This document shows, one piece after another, positions 32,197-41,596 of a DNA stretch of 64,000 bases. This DNA is from Porticoccaceae bacterium. Its GTDB lineage: Bacteria > Pseudomonadota > Gammaproteobacteria > Pseudomonadales > Porticoccaceae. The position numbers and the translations under genes are program-made. The notes under the pieces are model-generated. The model saw only the letters and a program-made list of their open reading frames with translations, did not search any database and was not told where the DNA came from. Location: contig JAQXBF010000011.1 of assembly GCA_029252555.1 (NCBI GenBank), forward strand, positions 62,001 through 126,000, written 5' to 3'. Position 1 is the stretch's first letter, and each line of letters starts with the position of its first letter.

Positions 32197-32912
32197 TCAA
32201 CGGCAGCTTCTGAGAAGCCAGCCTGCCAGGATGTGTAGTCTGCAATCATTTCATCAATAGCGGTCTGCTGATATTCCCGCAGGCCGCTGAGAATGATTTT
32301 CTTAACCCCATAGCCAACTTCATCCGCGCCATCCATCAGGCGAAACTGCAACTCAACATCGCCTCGCTTGCCATTCACAATCATCTTGCGGCCTGCCAAC
32401 GCCACCGCCGGCTTGACCAAATCCAATCGACTCAAATTTAGCGACATAGATTCATAGATCGCCAAAGGTCGCGCCGGATTAATCATGACATTCTGTTCGG
32501 CCATTAACGGCACCAGGATATAGGGGAAATTCTGCCCCGAGAAAAGCACATAGCTTCTCACTAACTGCTCTATCATCTGCTGGTTAAACTCAGGCTCCCC
32601 TATGCGGCTAACCTTTAGATAACATTTATCCCGAGCATCTAAGATTTCAAAATGACTCTCGGGCGCATTCGGAAACAGCAGGGCCGTATCTGCAGAAACC
32701 ATACCAGAGAAGGTAAAGGACATTTCCTGACTCAAGCCATAACGCTGCAGTGCAATGGCAAACAGTAAATCCCCAGGCACGCAGAACCGCTTGCTGTCTG
32801 CATCATGAATAGGGTTAAAGTCATTGCTTACGGACTTGGCAAAACGACTGCCCTGCTCTGCGCTGATGGTTAAATCTGTTGAGTTCTGACTGTAGAAGCT
32901 ATCGAGAAACAT
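32193..32912 (-). CDS. DUF3581 family protein
   Basis: [34 protein letters not shown]; recalled DUF3581 pattern. Confidence 0.75.
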   Translation of the reverse strand: MFLDSFYSQNSTDLTISAEQGSRFAKSVSNDFNPIHDADSKRFCVPGDLLFAIALQRYGLSQEMSFTFSGMVSADTALLFPNAPESHFEILDARDKCYLKVSRIGEPEFNQQMIEQLVRSYVLFSGQNFPYILVPLMAEQNVMINPARPLAIYESMSLNLSRLDLVKPAVALAGRKMIVNGKRGDVELQFRLMDGADEVGYGVKKIILSGLREYQQTAIDEMIADYTSWQAGFSEAAVD

Positions 32913-32976
32913 AAATTGAGAAGTGCCCTGAAACTGTGCCGCGCATGGTAATGGGTTTTAGCCTCAGGTCAATAGC

Positions 32977-33019
32977 AATGTAATAAATACTTTACATTGT
33001 GTAATGTATTTATTACATT
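32977..33019. promoter_or_regulatory. 43-bp compound palindrome, probable operator
   Basis: AATGTAATAAATAC t TTACA ttg TGTAA t GTATTTATTACATT: outer 14-bp and inner 5-bp arms are exact inverted repeats; contains two TGTAA-N8-TTACA units. Confidence 0.7.
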
Positions 33020-33048
33020 ATGTCCACTGGCAACTTAGAAGAAGACTT

Positions 33049-33495
33049 ATGGACATATCGGCTCGAGAAAAAAATATCTGGTTAGAACTGCTTATTACAA
33101 TCGGTATTTCCGTTTATTATTTCTTCAAAACCTATCAGCTCAATGGCTGGTCTGAAGTTGCCAGTGTTGAAATGGGGTTAGTAGTGAGGAATGTTATCTT
33201 CATTGCCATAGTCGCCACTGTGATTCTTTATACTCTATTCAGCCGACAGCCTGAAGAGGACGAAGATGAGCGAGACAAGCTGATCAAAGCTAAGGGGAAC
33301 GTCTGCGCCTATTATTGTCTGACACTTTGCTGTGTTTTTCTTGTTGGCCATATTTTTATCAACGAAATCTCAATGCTTCCAAGTCGACTGCCGGAAGTGG
33401 ATGGAGCTTTCTTGGCACATTTACTACTGATCGCACTTATGCTCACAGAGGTGGTTAAGAGTAGCACTCAGTTAGTGGCTTACCGGAAACATTGA
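33049..33495 (+). CDS. Small membrane protein of unknown function (about 148 aa)
   Basis: Several hydrophobic TM-like segments; conserved-looking [19 protein letters not shown] loop; start at MDISAREKN because the upstream ATG lies inside the palindrome. Confidence 0.7.
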   Translation: MDISAREKNIWLELLITIGISVYYFFKTYQLNGWSEVASVEMGLVVRNVIFIAIVATVILYTLFSRQPEEDEDERDKLIKAKGNVCAYYCLTLCCVFLVGHIFINEISMLPSRLPEVDGAFLAHLLLIALMLTEVVKSSTQLVAYRKH

Positions 33496-33499
33496 CGGC

Positions 33500-33724
33500 A
33501 TGGCAAAACAAACAATTGAAAATGACATCCGCAAGCTGCGCTTCGCTAAAGGAGAAATGACTCAGGCTCAGCTAGCTGCTGTGGTGGGCGTAACCCGCCA
33601 AACTATTCTTTCGTTGGAAGCCTGTAAATACTCTCCATCTCTAGAGCTGGCCTTTAGAATAGCGACGGTTTTTGAAGTACCTCTCGAACGGGTTTTCAGA
33701 TTCTCGGCTACAGAGTTAGACTAG
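33500..33724 (+). CDS. Small XRE-family HTH regulator
   Basis: 74 aa: [47 protein letters not shown]. Confidence 0.92.
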   Translation: MAKQTIENDIRKLRFAKGEMTQAQLAAVVGVTRQTILSLEACKYSPSLELAFRIATVFEVPLERVFRFSATELD

Positions 33725-34101
33725 TCTAGCTCTGCCTCAAACTCCTCCAGAAGGTCCAGTGGCTCCATCTCCTGTCCCTCTAGCGCCTCATTCCAATTAA
33801 CGCCGGCCATAAGCACATCGCCATGCATACCAGGCAACCAGTCATCAAGAAACTCTTCCATTTCAATAGCCACCGGCTGGTAAATGCCCCAGTCGCCATT
33901 GCAGAGTGCCTGGGCCAGTCGCTGGTCTGACCAAAAAGGAATAACACCAATACTGTCACTCTCTGTAGAGCTTACTAGCGACCAGTTGCCTTCCCTGTCC
34001 TGTAGACCCCAGACACAGCCATTCTCTAGGCATTCCACCACCATGCGGTCAAGGTTTTCCTGTAGGTTATCGGACAGTAGCTCCACGGTTTTACTCAACA
34101 C
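33721..34101 (-). CDS. DUF2750 domain-containing protein
   Basis: [42 protein letters not shown]...; recalled DUF2750 pattern. Confidence 0.7.
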   Translation of the reverse strand: MLSKTVELLSDNLQENLDRMVVECLENGCVWGLQDREGNWSLVSSTESDSIGVIPFWSDQRLAQALCNGDWGIYQPVAIEMEEFLDDWLPGMHGDVLMAGVNWNEALEGQEMEPLDLLEEFEAELD

Positions 34102-34296
34102 TTTTTAGTTTGACTCAGAGGGGTTTATAGTAACGCTTTTCGATCAGGCCACCAACGAGATACTGCGACAATGTGTCGCATTGAACAACCGGATAATTTC
34201 TTTAGTCTGCGCGGTTTTAATCGCTAACGTTAATCGACCAAAGACTATGAAATTCGGGTTAAAAGTAAACAGCCTTGCCTTGATCACAAGTGCTTT

Positions 34297-34324
34297 AATT
34301 AAACGCACCTCAATTAAACGCACC
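34297..34324 (+). repeat. 13-bp tandem direct repeat (AATTAAACGCACC x2)
   Basis: aattaaacgcacc-tc-aattaaacgcacc at the 3' end of the lipoprotein remnant. Confidence 0.8.
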
Positions 34325-34514
34325 CTCAGCTCCACCTTCTACAGTGCGATTGCTGACATGGACCTGGGCCGCACACTCTTCACAGTCGGCAAGGTCGACC
34401 TGATATTCATGAGGGTCTACTCCCAGCGTATCAATAATAGTTTTGTCTGGCGCACTGTAGCGATGTCCGCTAGCGCAACCAGCAAGAAACAGTGCGAATG
34501 CAACTGTTATTCAT
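34310..34514 (-). pseudogene. Degraded/frameshifted glycine-zipper-type lipoprotein
   Basis: Minus-strand frame ITVAFALFLAGCASGHRYSAPDKTIIDTLGVDPHEYQVDLADCEECAAQVHVSNRTVEGGAEGAFN* has a lipobox (LAGC) but no in-frame start (in-frame TGA precedes it; nearby ATG is in another frame) and stops where a glycine-zipper domain would begin. Confidence 0.5.
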
Positions 34515-34562
34515 AACTTGAAGATAATATATCCCTTAGCCGTCGATTAATCCTTTAATCAA

Positions 34563-34591
34563 AACGCCAACCAATGGGATTGGTTGACGTT
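34563..34591 (-). terminator. Terminator downstream of the SPFH gene
   Basis: AACGtCAACCAAT-ccc-ATTGGTTGgCGTTTT on the minus strand. Confidence 0.65.
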
Positions 34592-34636
34592 CTTTCGCTG
34601 GCCCCGAATCGGGCCTAATCTTATTTTGGCAAAAAG

Positions 34637-35488
34637 CTACTTGGTATTATTCATAATACCGCGCACCGCCGCAGGTATATCCGCAGGCAACACAACTAGC
34701 TTAGCATTGGATGAATTAGACAGATTTTTCATGGCATCAATATACTGCTCACCCAACAGATACATGGCAGGCAGTTCTTTGTCCTGAATAGCCTCATTCA
34801 CCTTGCTCAGTGCTGTTTTAGTTGCCTCGGCCAACACCACCTGAGCTTCCGCATCTCGTCGAGAGGCTTCCAGCCGACCATCGGCCTCAAGAATCGCTGC
34901 AGTTTTTTCACCATCGGCACGGGTCACAGTGGCTCGGCGCTGACGCTCTGCCGCCGCCTGTTCTTCCATCGCCTGCTGCATGGTGCCAGAGGGGTTAATA
35001 TCCTGAATTTCCACCGTCTTCAGAGTAATACCCCAGTCAGCAATATCATCGGATATTGACTCTTTCAGTTTGGCTTTAATCTGATCCCGAGAAGACAGTG
35101 CATCATCCAGGGCCATTTCACCAACAATTGAACGCAGAGAAGTCTGTACCAGAGTACGAATCGCCAACTCATAGTCCTCAACCCCGTATACCGCTCTCTC
35201 TGGGCTAATAATATTTATATAGGCTACCGCATTGGCAATAATGACCACGTTATCCAGGGTAATCACTTCCTGGGAAGGAATGTCTAAAACGATATCTTTG
35301 GTAGTGGCTTTAAAAGACACATCATCAATATAAGGGATAATTAAATTAAGGCCGGGGCTAAGAGACTGGTGATACTTACCCAGCCGCTGAACCACCCATT
35401 TAGATCCCTGGGGCACCAAACGAATACCTTTAAAAAGGGTAATGATCACCAATATTAAAAGTGCTACTACAACAAACGTACCTTGCAT
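34637..35488 (-). CDS. qmcA: SPFH/band-7 membrane protease regulator, QmcA-like
   Basis: GIRLVPQGSKWVVQRLGKYHQSLSPGLNLIIPYIDDV; paired with an NfeD protein. Confidence 0.88.
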   Translation of the reverse strand: MQGTFVVVALLILVIITLFKGIRLVPQGSKWVVQRLGKYHQSLSPGLNLIIPYIDDVSFKATTKDIVLDIPSQEVITLDNVVIIANAVAYINIISPERAVYGVEDYELAIRTLVQTSLRSIVGEMALDDALSSRDQIKAKLKESISDDIADWGITLKTVEIQDINPSGTMQQAMEEQAAAERQRRATVTRADGEKTAAILEADGRLEASRRDAEAQVVLAEATKTALSKVNEAIQDKELPAMYLLGEQYIDAMKNLSNSSNAKLVVLPADIPAAVRGIMNNTK

Positions 35489-35509
35489 TCTTCTATCTCC
35501 TTAAAACCA

Positions 35510-35962
35510 TCAACTAAGTTTAGCAACAACTAAAATATTGCCCGAAATTTCTTTAATATGCAGACGATCTCCAAGAGCCACCTCTGAGTCGCAGCTGAAC
35601 TCCCATTCGTCTTCTCCCAGAATAGGTGTGCTAAAACGCAACTTGCCGTTAGTCTCCCCTGCGGGAAGCTTGATCACTTGTCCAGACTCCCCGATCGCAG
35701 ACTCGCGGGCCAAACCGCTGTTACTGCGGTCGACCATCTTCGGCTTGACCAGCTTAAACCAAAGTATCGTAAAGACAATTGAGAAAACTGTCCACAGCAG
35801 TACCTGCATGCTAAATGGAATAGCGACTAGCAGCGCCACCAGCCCCACCACTAGCGCGCCCAAACCAAACCATAAAATAGTAAAACTCGGGACAAATATC
35901 TCTGCAACAATCAGCAGTACTCCCAACACCAACCAGTGCCAATACAGCATTTCAAGTTCCAT
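35510..35962 (-). CDS. NfeD family membrane protein
   Basis: GVLLIVAEIFVPSFTILWFGLGALVVG; C-terminal OB-like domain. Confidence 0.88.
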   Translation of the reverse strand: MELEMLYWHWLVLGVLLIVAEIFVPSFTILWFGLGALVVGLVALLVAIPFSMQVLLWTVFSIVFTILWFKLVKPKMVDRSNSGLARESAIGESGQVIKLPAGETNGKLRFSTPILGEDEWEFSCDSEVALGDRLHIKEISGNILVVAKLS

Positions 35963-36006
35963 TTAACGCCTCATCTCAATAAAAGTTGTCTACAGGGTAA
36001 CAAACT

Positions 36007-36477
36007 TCAGGGGGTTTCAGTAGCCATGTCACGGCACATCAATAACGCGTCCTCACGACCCAGCTCAGTTTTATAATATTCTCGCCGCTCGCCCACCTGC
36101 ACGAATCCTCTCTCCTGGTACAGGCGAATAGCTCGAAAATTAGACAGCCGGACTTCAAGATAGACCGATTTGATTTCGTTGGGTAAGTTATTGAGGAAAT
36201 AATCTAACATAACAGCGCCTAAGCCAATCCCCTGATGCTCTGGATGGATCGCGATATTATGTAATTCAGCCTGATCCAGAACAGCACTCATCACGGCAAA
36301 ACCGACAACCTTGTTATCGCTTTCCAACACCAATGAGTCATTCAGGCTGAGTTCAAATTGTTTAAGGCTCCATGGTGACTGAGAGCTAACGCACTCAATC
36401 TCCACCACCGGCAAAAGATCAGCGGCTGTCATGGGGCGAATTGTATTGGGCAAATTAGCTGACGGCTTTGTGGACAT
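36007..36477 (-). CDS. rimI: Ribosomal protein bS18-alanine N-acetyltransferase
   Basis: GNAT motif HNIAIHPEHQGIGLGAVMLDYFL; LEVRLSNFRAIRLYQERGF; start at MSTKPS. Confidence 0.9.
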   Translation of the reverse strand: MSTKPSANLPNTIRPMTAADLLPVVEIECVSSQSPWSLKQFELSLNDSLVLESDNKVVGFAVMSAVLDQAELHNIAIHPEHQGIGLGAVMLDYFLNNLPNEIKSVYLEVRLSNFRAIRLYQERGFVQVGERREYYKTELGREDALLMCRDMATETP

Positions 36478-37237
36478 ATCGCTGGGGCGAGAGAAAGCGA
36501 ATGGTCTGCCAAGTCTCTCGTTTACAACTGGGCTGTTCAATCATAGCTTTCAATGAGGGAACTAGCAGGGCTGTCACCTGACCAAAGACATCCACTTGGC
36601 CATTGGTCACCCCAGCTTGCTGCTCTGGCGTCAGTAGCCATTGGGCCGCGGCATCACCCAGTAAGAGTATAATTTTCGCTGATTTACTATCGATTCTGGC
36701 CTGAATTAAGGTCGCCAGAAATTCCCGCACCTCAGATTCACCCCCAGCCATATTGGGATAGGGGGGCCACTCCACCACATCCATCTGCGGCAAGTGGCTA
36801 CTGCCCTGCCCCATCGTTTGTAAAATATTACCCAATAGCAAAATCTGTTCAGGGTCTGGCAAGGAATCTTCAACAGAACTGCACACCAGCAGCTCATCGC
36901 TGGGTTGCCAGAGCGCCAGGCGCAGTTCAATCGCTGTTTCTGGCTCAGAGAACGTTACTGTAGATTGAGCCACAACAGTTAGTGGCGTCTCAGCTTTGTC
37001 TTCAAGACCAATATTGACCAACTCAGCCATAGACTTTTCGCGCATGGCAGTATTCACCCGGCTAACCCTGAACTCTGCAGCAGAGCTATCGGCCCCGGCT
37101 GACGCTGCAATATCTGGCTGTTGGGGCTGAGCCAATAGCTGAGGCTTTAGCTGCTCAGAAACCACAGGCAAATCTTTGCCCACGTATTGCACAATACCCA
37201 TTTGCTGCAAATATTGGTTTCTATACGCCTGGGACAT
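36455..37237 (-). CDS. Probable DNA polymerase III psi subunit-like protein (HolD-like), enlarged
   Basis: N-terminus RNQYLQQMGIVQYV resembles HolD WQLQQLGITQW; directly upstream of rimI as in E. coli holD-rimI; 260 aa versus about 137 aa in E. coli. Confidence 0.55.
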   Translation of the reverse strand: MSQAYRNQYLQQMGIVQYVGKDLPVVSEQLKPQLLAQPQQPDIAASAGADSSAAEFRVSRVNTAMREKSMAELVNIGLEDKAETPLTVVAQSTVTFSEPETAIELRLALWQPSDELLVCSSVEDSLPDPEQILLLGNILQTMGQGSSHLPQMDVVEWPPYPNMAGGESEVREFLATLIQARIDSKSAKIILLLGDAAAQWLLTPEQQAGVTNGQVDVFGQVTALLVPSLKAMIEQPSCKRETWQTIRFLSPQRYVHKAVS

Positions 37238-38796
37238 TACACGCCACCGAGCTGCGGATGAAGTCTCCCTGGATTACGCATCAGAGTCAGGGCGTTTAAA
37301 TAAGCTTTTGCACTGGCCAGCAGAATATCGGTATCTGCACCCTGACCATTGATAATGCGGCCATCTTTCTCCAGCCTTACGGTCACACCACCCTGAGAAT
37401 CTGTCCCCTGGGTAACAGCATTAACCGAGTAGAGCTGCAATTTGGTTTCACTGTTAATCAATTTTTCAATCGCATTGAAGATCGCATCTACAGCCCCGTC
37501 ACCACTGGCTTCGGCACTGTGTTCTTTTTCCTTATAGCGGATGCCCACTTTGGCCTGGGGCGACTGGCCGGTCTTGGACAGCACCTCCAAATCAATCAGA
37601 GTCAGCGCATCCCCCTCGGTACCTAGCTGCACATCGGATACCAATGCCTGCAAATCCTCGTCAAAGATTTCCCGCTTCTTATCGGCCAGCTCTTTAAACC
37701 GGACAAAGGCTTGATTAAAGTCGTCTTTACTGTCAAAACTAATATTCAGCTCTTCCAGCCTTGAGGCAAATGCAGCGCGACCCGACAATTTACCCAATGT
37801 CAGCTTATTGGTGCTCCAGCCAACATCTTCCGCCTTCATAATTTCGTAGGTTTCACGGAATTTCAAAATACCGTCTTGATGGATACCCGACTCATGGGCA
37901 AAGGCATTAGCCCCAACAATGGCCTTGTTGGGCTGCACAGGGAAACCCGTGATACTGGAAACCAGTCGAGAGGTTGGCACAATATGCACCGTATCTATAT
38001 TTGTAGTTACTGGAAATACATCTTTACGTGTGCGAATGGCCATTACCAACTCTTCCAAAGAGGCATTGCCCGCACGCTCACCCAACCCATTAATGGTGCA
38101 TTCCACCTGTCGGGCACCAGCTTGCACAGCGTTGAGACTATTGGCCACGGCCAGGCCTAAATCATTGTGGCAGTGCACCGAGAATATGGCTTTATCTGCA
38201 TTGGGAACTGTATTTAACAGGCGCTCAATCATCGACCCATATTCAGCCGGGTCTGCATAACCCACAGTATCTGGCAGGTTTATCGTGCGCGCACCGGCAT
38301 TGATAACGGCCTCGGTAATGCGGCACATAAATTCAAACTCGGTACGGCTGGCATCTTCGAGGGAGAATTCGACATCATCGATCAGCCCACGGGCTATTTT
38401 TACCGCGCCTACCGCCTGCTCCAGAACCTGATCTGGCTCCATCATCAGTTTGTGCTTCATATGAATAGGCGATGTCGCAATAAAGGTGTGAATGCGCCCG
38501 GCATTCGCTCCCTTTAGGGCCTTGGCAGCGCGCTCAATATCGCCGCTCACCGCACGGGAGAGGCTACAAATACGGCTCTCGGTAATAGTGTTGGCAATGG
38601 CCTGGACGGCTTCAAAGTCACCCTGGCTGGATACAGCAAAACCCGCTTCGATTACATCGACGCGCATTTTCTCAAGGGCTTTGGCAATACGAATTTTTTC
38701 ATCTTTGGTCATCGACGCGCCGGGGCTCTGCTCACCGTCCCGCAATGTGGTATCAAAGATAACTAATTTGTCTTTAGACTGTTGTGTAGAACTCAT
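37237..38796 (-). CDS. leuA: 2-isopropylmalate synthase
   Basis: [31 protein letters not shown]-terminal regulatory domain; 519 aa. Confidence 0.97.
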   Translation of the reverse strand: MSSTQQSKDKLVIFDTTLRDGEQSPGASMTKDEKIRIAKALEKMRVDVIEAGFAVSSQGDFEAVQAIANTITESRICSLSRAVSGDIERAAKALKGANAGRIHTFIATSPIHMKHKLMMEPDQVLEQAVGAVKIARGLIDDVEFSLEDASRTEFEFMCRITEAVINAGARTINLPDTVGYADPAEYGSMIERLLNTVPNADKAIFSVHCHNDLGLAVANSLNAVQAGARQVECTINGLGERAGNASLEELVMAIRTRKDVFPVTTNIDTVHIVPTSRLVSSITGFPVQPNKAIVGANAFAHESGIHQDGILKFRETYEIMKAEDVGWSTNKLTLGKLSGRAAFASRLEELNISFDSKDDFNQAFVRFKELADKKREIFDEDLQALVSDVQLGTEGDALTLIDLEVLSKTGQSPQAKVGIRYKEKEHSAEASGDGAVDAIFNAIEKLINSETKLQLYSVNAVTQGTDSQGGVTVRLEKDGRIINGQGADTDILLASAKAYLNALTLMRNPGRLHPQLGGV

Positions 38797-39103
38797 GCTC
38801 TTCTCTTCCTAATGGGAGCCACGGTTTTTGGTGGCTCTATTGTAAAACGATTTCGTCCCTCACGGGGCACAATTTCCACGCCCATTGATAGCGCGCTGAT
38901 AAAGATTTTGGATGAGGTATAACGATAGATGCCCCTTAGGGCAAGAGAAGAAGTAATCCACGTGCAGAAACAGAAGTTAGAACACTGCCGTTTGCGATTG
39001 CCGTAAGTTGGATTTTATTCATGGGAAGCATTCAAACAGTTTTTTTACCCAATGCCAAGGGCTGTGTTGCTTTGGCTATTACTCAAGCTCTTATATCGAG
39101 CTC

Positions 39104-39913
39104 TTATTTAAATTCTGATTTAGCGTTTAGACCCAGCTTTTTCCAAAGCCAAATTAGCGGTGCAGAAAAACCAAAGACAGTAGCCAGCATAAAAAGAATT
39201 CGCGGTGGGTCAATGGTGATCACCACAAAGCCCATCACCACACACAGAATCACAATAAAAGGCACCTTGCCCCGCAGGTCTACCTCTTTAAAACTGGGAT
39301 ACTTAAAGTTAGAAACCATCAACAAACCAGCTGCTGCAGTAATCACCGCACCTAGTACAGACAGCCCCTGTGATGCATCCAGTTCATAGGTAGACCAGAT
39401 AAAACCAGCGACCAGCGCTGCCGCCGCAGGGCTAGGTAGGCCAGTAAACACCTTGCCATCAGAGGCTTCAGCCTGAACATTAAACCGGGCCAGACGCAGG
39501 GCCGCACAGGACGCATAGACAAAAGCAGCTGCCAGACCCAGTTTACCTAGGTCACTAACACCCCAACCATAGGCGACCACAGCTGGTGCCACACCAAAAG
39601 ACACCATGTCTGACAAACTATCGTACTGCACGCCAAAATCACTCTGAGTGTTGGTCATACGAGCGACACGGCCATCCAATCCATCAAAAATCATCGCGGT
39701 AAAAATAGCGATAGCAGCTAATTCATACTGGCCGGTAAAACCGGACAGCACCGCATAAAAGCCAGCAAATAATGCACCAGTGGTCAGCAGGTTAGGCAGT
39801 AAATAAATACCTTTGCTACGCACTGGGGCGTCTGTAGGCTTCGCCTGCTTTAGGTTCACCACGTTTTCACTGGTATCAGATTTTTTATTCATATTCTCTT
39901 TGCCTGCACTCAT
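39104..39913 (-). CDS. pssA: CDP-diacylglycerol--serine O-phosphatidyltransferase
   Basis: DGLDGRVARMTNTQSDFGVQYDSLSDMVSFGVAPA CDP-alcohol PT motif. Confidence 0.93.
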   Translation of the reverse strand: MSAGKENMNKKSDTSENVVNLKQAKPTDAPVRSKGIYLLPNLLTTGALFAGFYAVLSGFTGQYELAAIAIFTAMIFDGLDGRVARMTNTQSDFGVQYDSLSDMVSFGVAPAVVAYGWGVSDLGKLGLAAAFVYASCAALRLARFNVQAEASDGKVFTGLPSPAAAALVAGFIWSTYELDASQGLSVLGAVITAAAGLLMVSNFKYPSFKEVDLRGKVPFIVILCVVMGFVVITIDPPRILFMLATVFGFSAPLIWLWKKLGLNAKSEFK

Positions 39914-40152
39914 CTCTGCGCATTATAGGCTATTTATAGACTGAAGAGTTGTCCTCGCTCTGAGTCGTCCTCTACAGCCCCACTGTCATACTGTACTCAA
40001 CTTCGCGGGAGATGCTGAAAAGAAGAAGCTTGAACACTGTTTGAGTACGGTGGATAACCAGTGTCTCTTTTTGTCGTGTTGACTGTAGCGAAACATCTTT
40101 GAATACCTCGAGGCGCTTGGGGCCCAGGAAAACAAAATGGAGACTGCTTTAT

Positions 40153-40962
40153 CTAACCTTCCAAAAAGCTCTCTTGCATCTTATCAATATCAGCCTGAGA
40201 CAATCCAAGCCCGCTGATCAGGTAGCTTTTAACATCTCCATACTCCGCATCAATGGCTTCCAGAAAAGCCACAATATTATCTTCATGGACAGAGCAGTAC
40301 GGAACCAACCAAGAGCGGTCCCAATGTTCAACCTTTGCATCCCGCAGATGGCCCTCGACAATGTCAATCAACTTATCTGAATTGTAATGCTCAATCGTCA
40401 ACATATAGTCTGCAACAATCGTATCCCTGGGGATATCAAGAGCCGACAAAATAAGCGCCGCCGCCATACCAGTTCGATCCTTGCCGGCCGAACAGTGAAA
40501 CACCGAAGCACTATCAGCGTTGTCGACAATATGACGCATAAAGCGACTAAACGCGGGGATAACCACCTGAATACAATTGCGATAGGAATTGACGACCAGC
40601 TCATGGGACGACTCAGCACTTAGCTGACCATCAAAGAGAAACTCCCAAAAGCGCGAGATATCACCAATCGAAACCTGATAGTCATCGATAAAGTCAGCCC
40701 TGATAGCACAGCTGGGGTTTTGGTTCTGTTCTTCTTCGCGACGAAAATCATGAATTCTGCTCACACCAATGGTTTCCAAGGTATTCAGGTCACCATCGGT
40801 CAAATTGGCCAGATGGCCACAGCGCATGATTTTGCGCCACTTCACTGTTTGGCCCTGCGTATTCACATAGCCACCAATGTCTCGAAAGTTAATGCCGCCC
40901 TCTAAGGGCACCAATCTCGATTGATTTTCTAACCCTGTCATATTGATCCTTTGCTTTACCAA
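40153..40962 (-). CDS. Tyrosine-protein phosphatase family protein
   Basis: FHCSAGKDRTGMAAALIL P-loop; GGINFRDIGGY N-terminus. Confidence 0.9.
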   Translation of the reverse strand: MVKQRINMTGLENQSRLVPLEGGINFRDIGGYVNTQGQTVKWRKIMRCGHLANLTDGDLNTLETIGVSRIHDFRREEEQNQNPSCAIRADFIDDYQVSIGDISRFWEFLFDGQLSAESSHELVVNSYRNCIQVVIPAFSRFMRHIVDNADSASVFHCSAGKDRTGMAAALILSALDIPRDTIVADYMLTIEHYNSDKLIDIVEGHLRDAKVEHWDRSWLVPYCSVHEDNIVAFLEAIDAEYGDVKSYLISGLGLSQADIDKMQESFLEG

Positions 40963-40983
40963 ATATACTAGTATACGAGCTTA

Positions 40984-41020
40984 AAAATAGAACGGCCCCC
41001 TCCTGTCAGGAAAGAGCCGT
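40984..41020 (-). terminator. Probable terminator of the ilvIN operon
   Basis: ACGGCtcttTCCTgacAGGAggggGCCGT then TATTTTT on the minus strand. Confidence 0.55.
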
Positions 41021-41026
41021 CAGCGG

Positions 41027-41075
41027 AATAAAGTGCCCTCAGCTAAATAAAGTGCCTTCAGCTAAATAAATAGCC
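41027..41075. repeat. 19-bp tandem repeat (2 copies plus partial third)
   Basis: AATAAAGTGCC(C/T)TCAGCTA at 41027-41045 and 41046-41064, then AATAAATAGCC. Confidence 0.85.
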
Positions 41076-41101
41076 GAACGAGTCTATACATTAGAGCATG
41101 G

Positions 41102-41596
41102 CTATACGCGCAAAAACTTATCTCCCCGACTAATACCGGAAACACCACTCCTAACAACTTCCATAATGCCAATTTCGCAAACCGCCTCAATAAAGGCATC
41201 CAGCTTTTCGCTATCACCGGCCAGTTGCACCGTGTAGCTATGGGGTGTTACATCGACAATTGCGCCACGGAAAATATCGACGCAGCTCTTCAGCTCGGCG
41301 CGAATATCATGGTCTGCAGCCTTGATTTTAACCAGCATTAGCTCCCGCTCAATATGGGAGCCAACGGTTAAATCAACCACCTTGATCGTGTCGATAAGCT
41401 TGTGCAGCTGTTTAACAATCTGCTCAGCCATCTGGTCATCACCCTGAGTTGTCAGCGTTAAACGAGACAATGTGTCGTCATCGGTGGGCGCAACGGTCAG
41501 AGTATCAATATTGTAACCACGCTGAGAAAACAGCCCGACAACCCTTGAAAGCGCACCGGATTCATTCTCCAACAAGATAGAAATTATACGTTTCAT
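41102..41596 (-). CDS. ilvN: Acetolactate synthase small subunit
   Basis: [40 protein letters not shown]. Confidence 0.95.
   Translation of the reverse strand: MKRIISILLENESGALSRVVGLFSQRGYNIDTLTVAPTDDDTLSRLTLTTQGDDQMAEQIVKQLHKLIDTIKVVDLTVGSHIERELMLVKIKAADHDIRAELKSCVDIFRGAIVDVTPHSYTVQLAGDSEKLDAFIEAVCEIGIMEVVRSGVSGISRGDKFLRV

Noticed and set aside
34144-34335. 63-aa minus-strand ORF downstream of the lipoprotein remnant
   Set aside because: Contains the tandem duplication and reads as degenerate sequence; no independent support.
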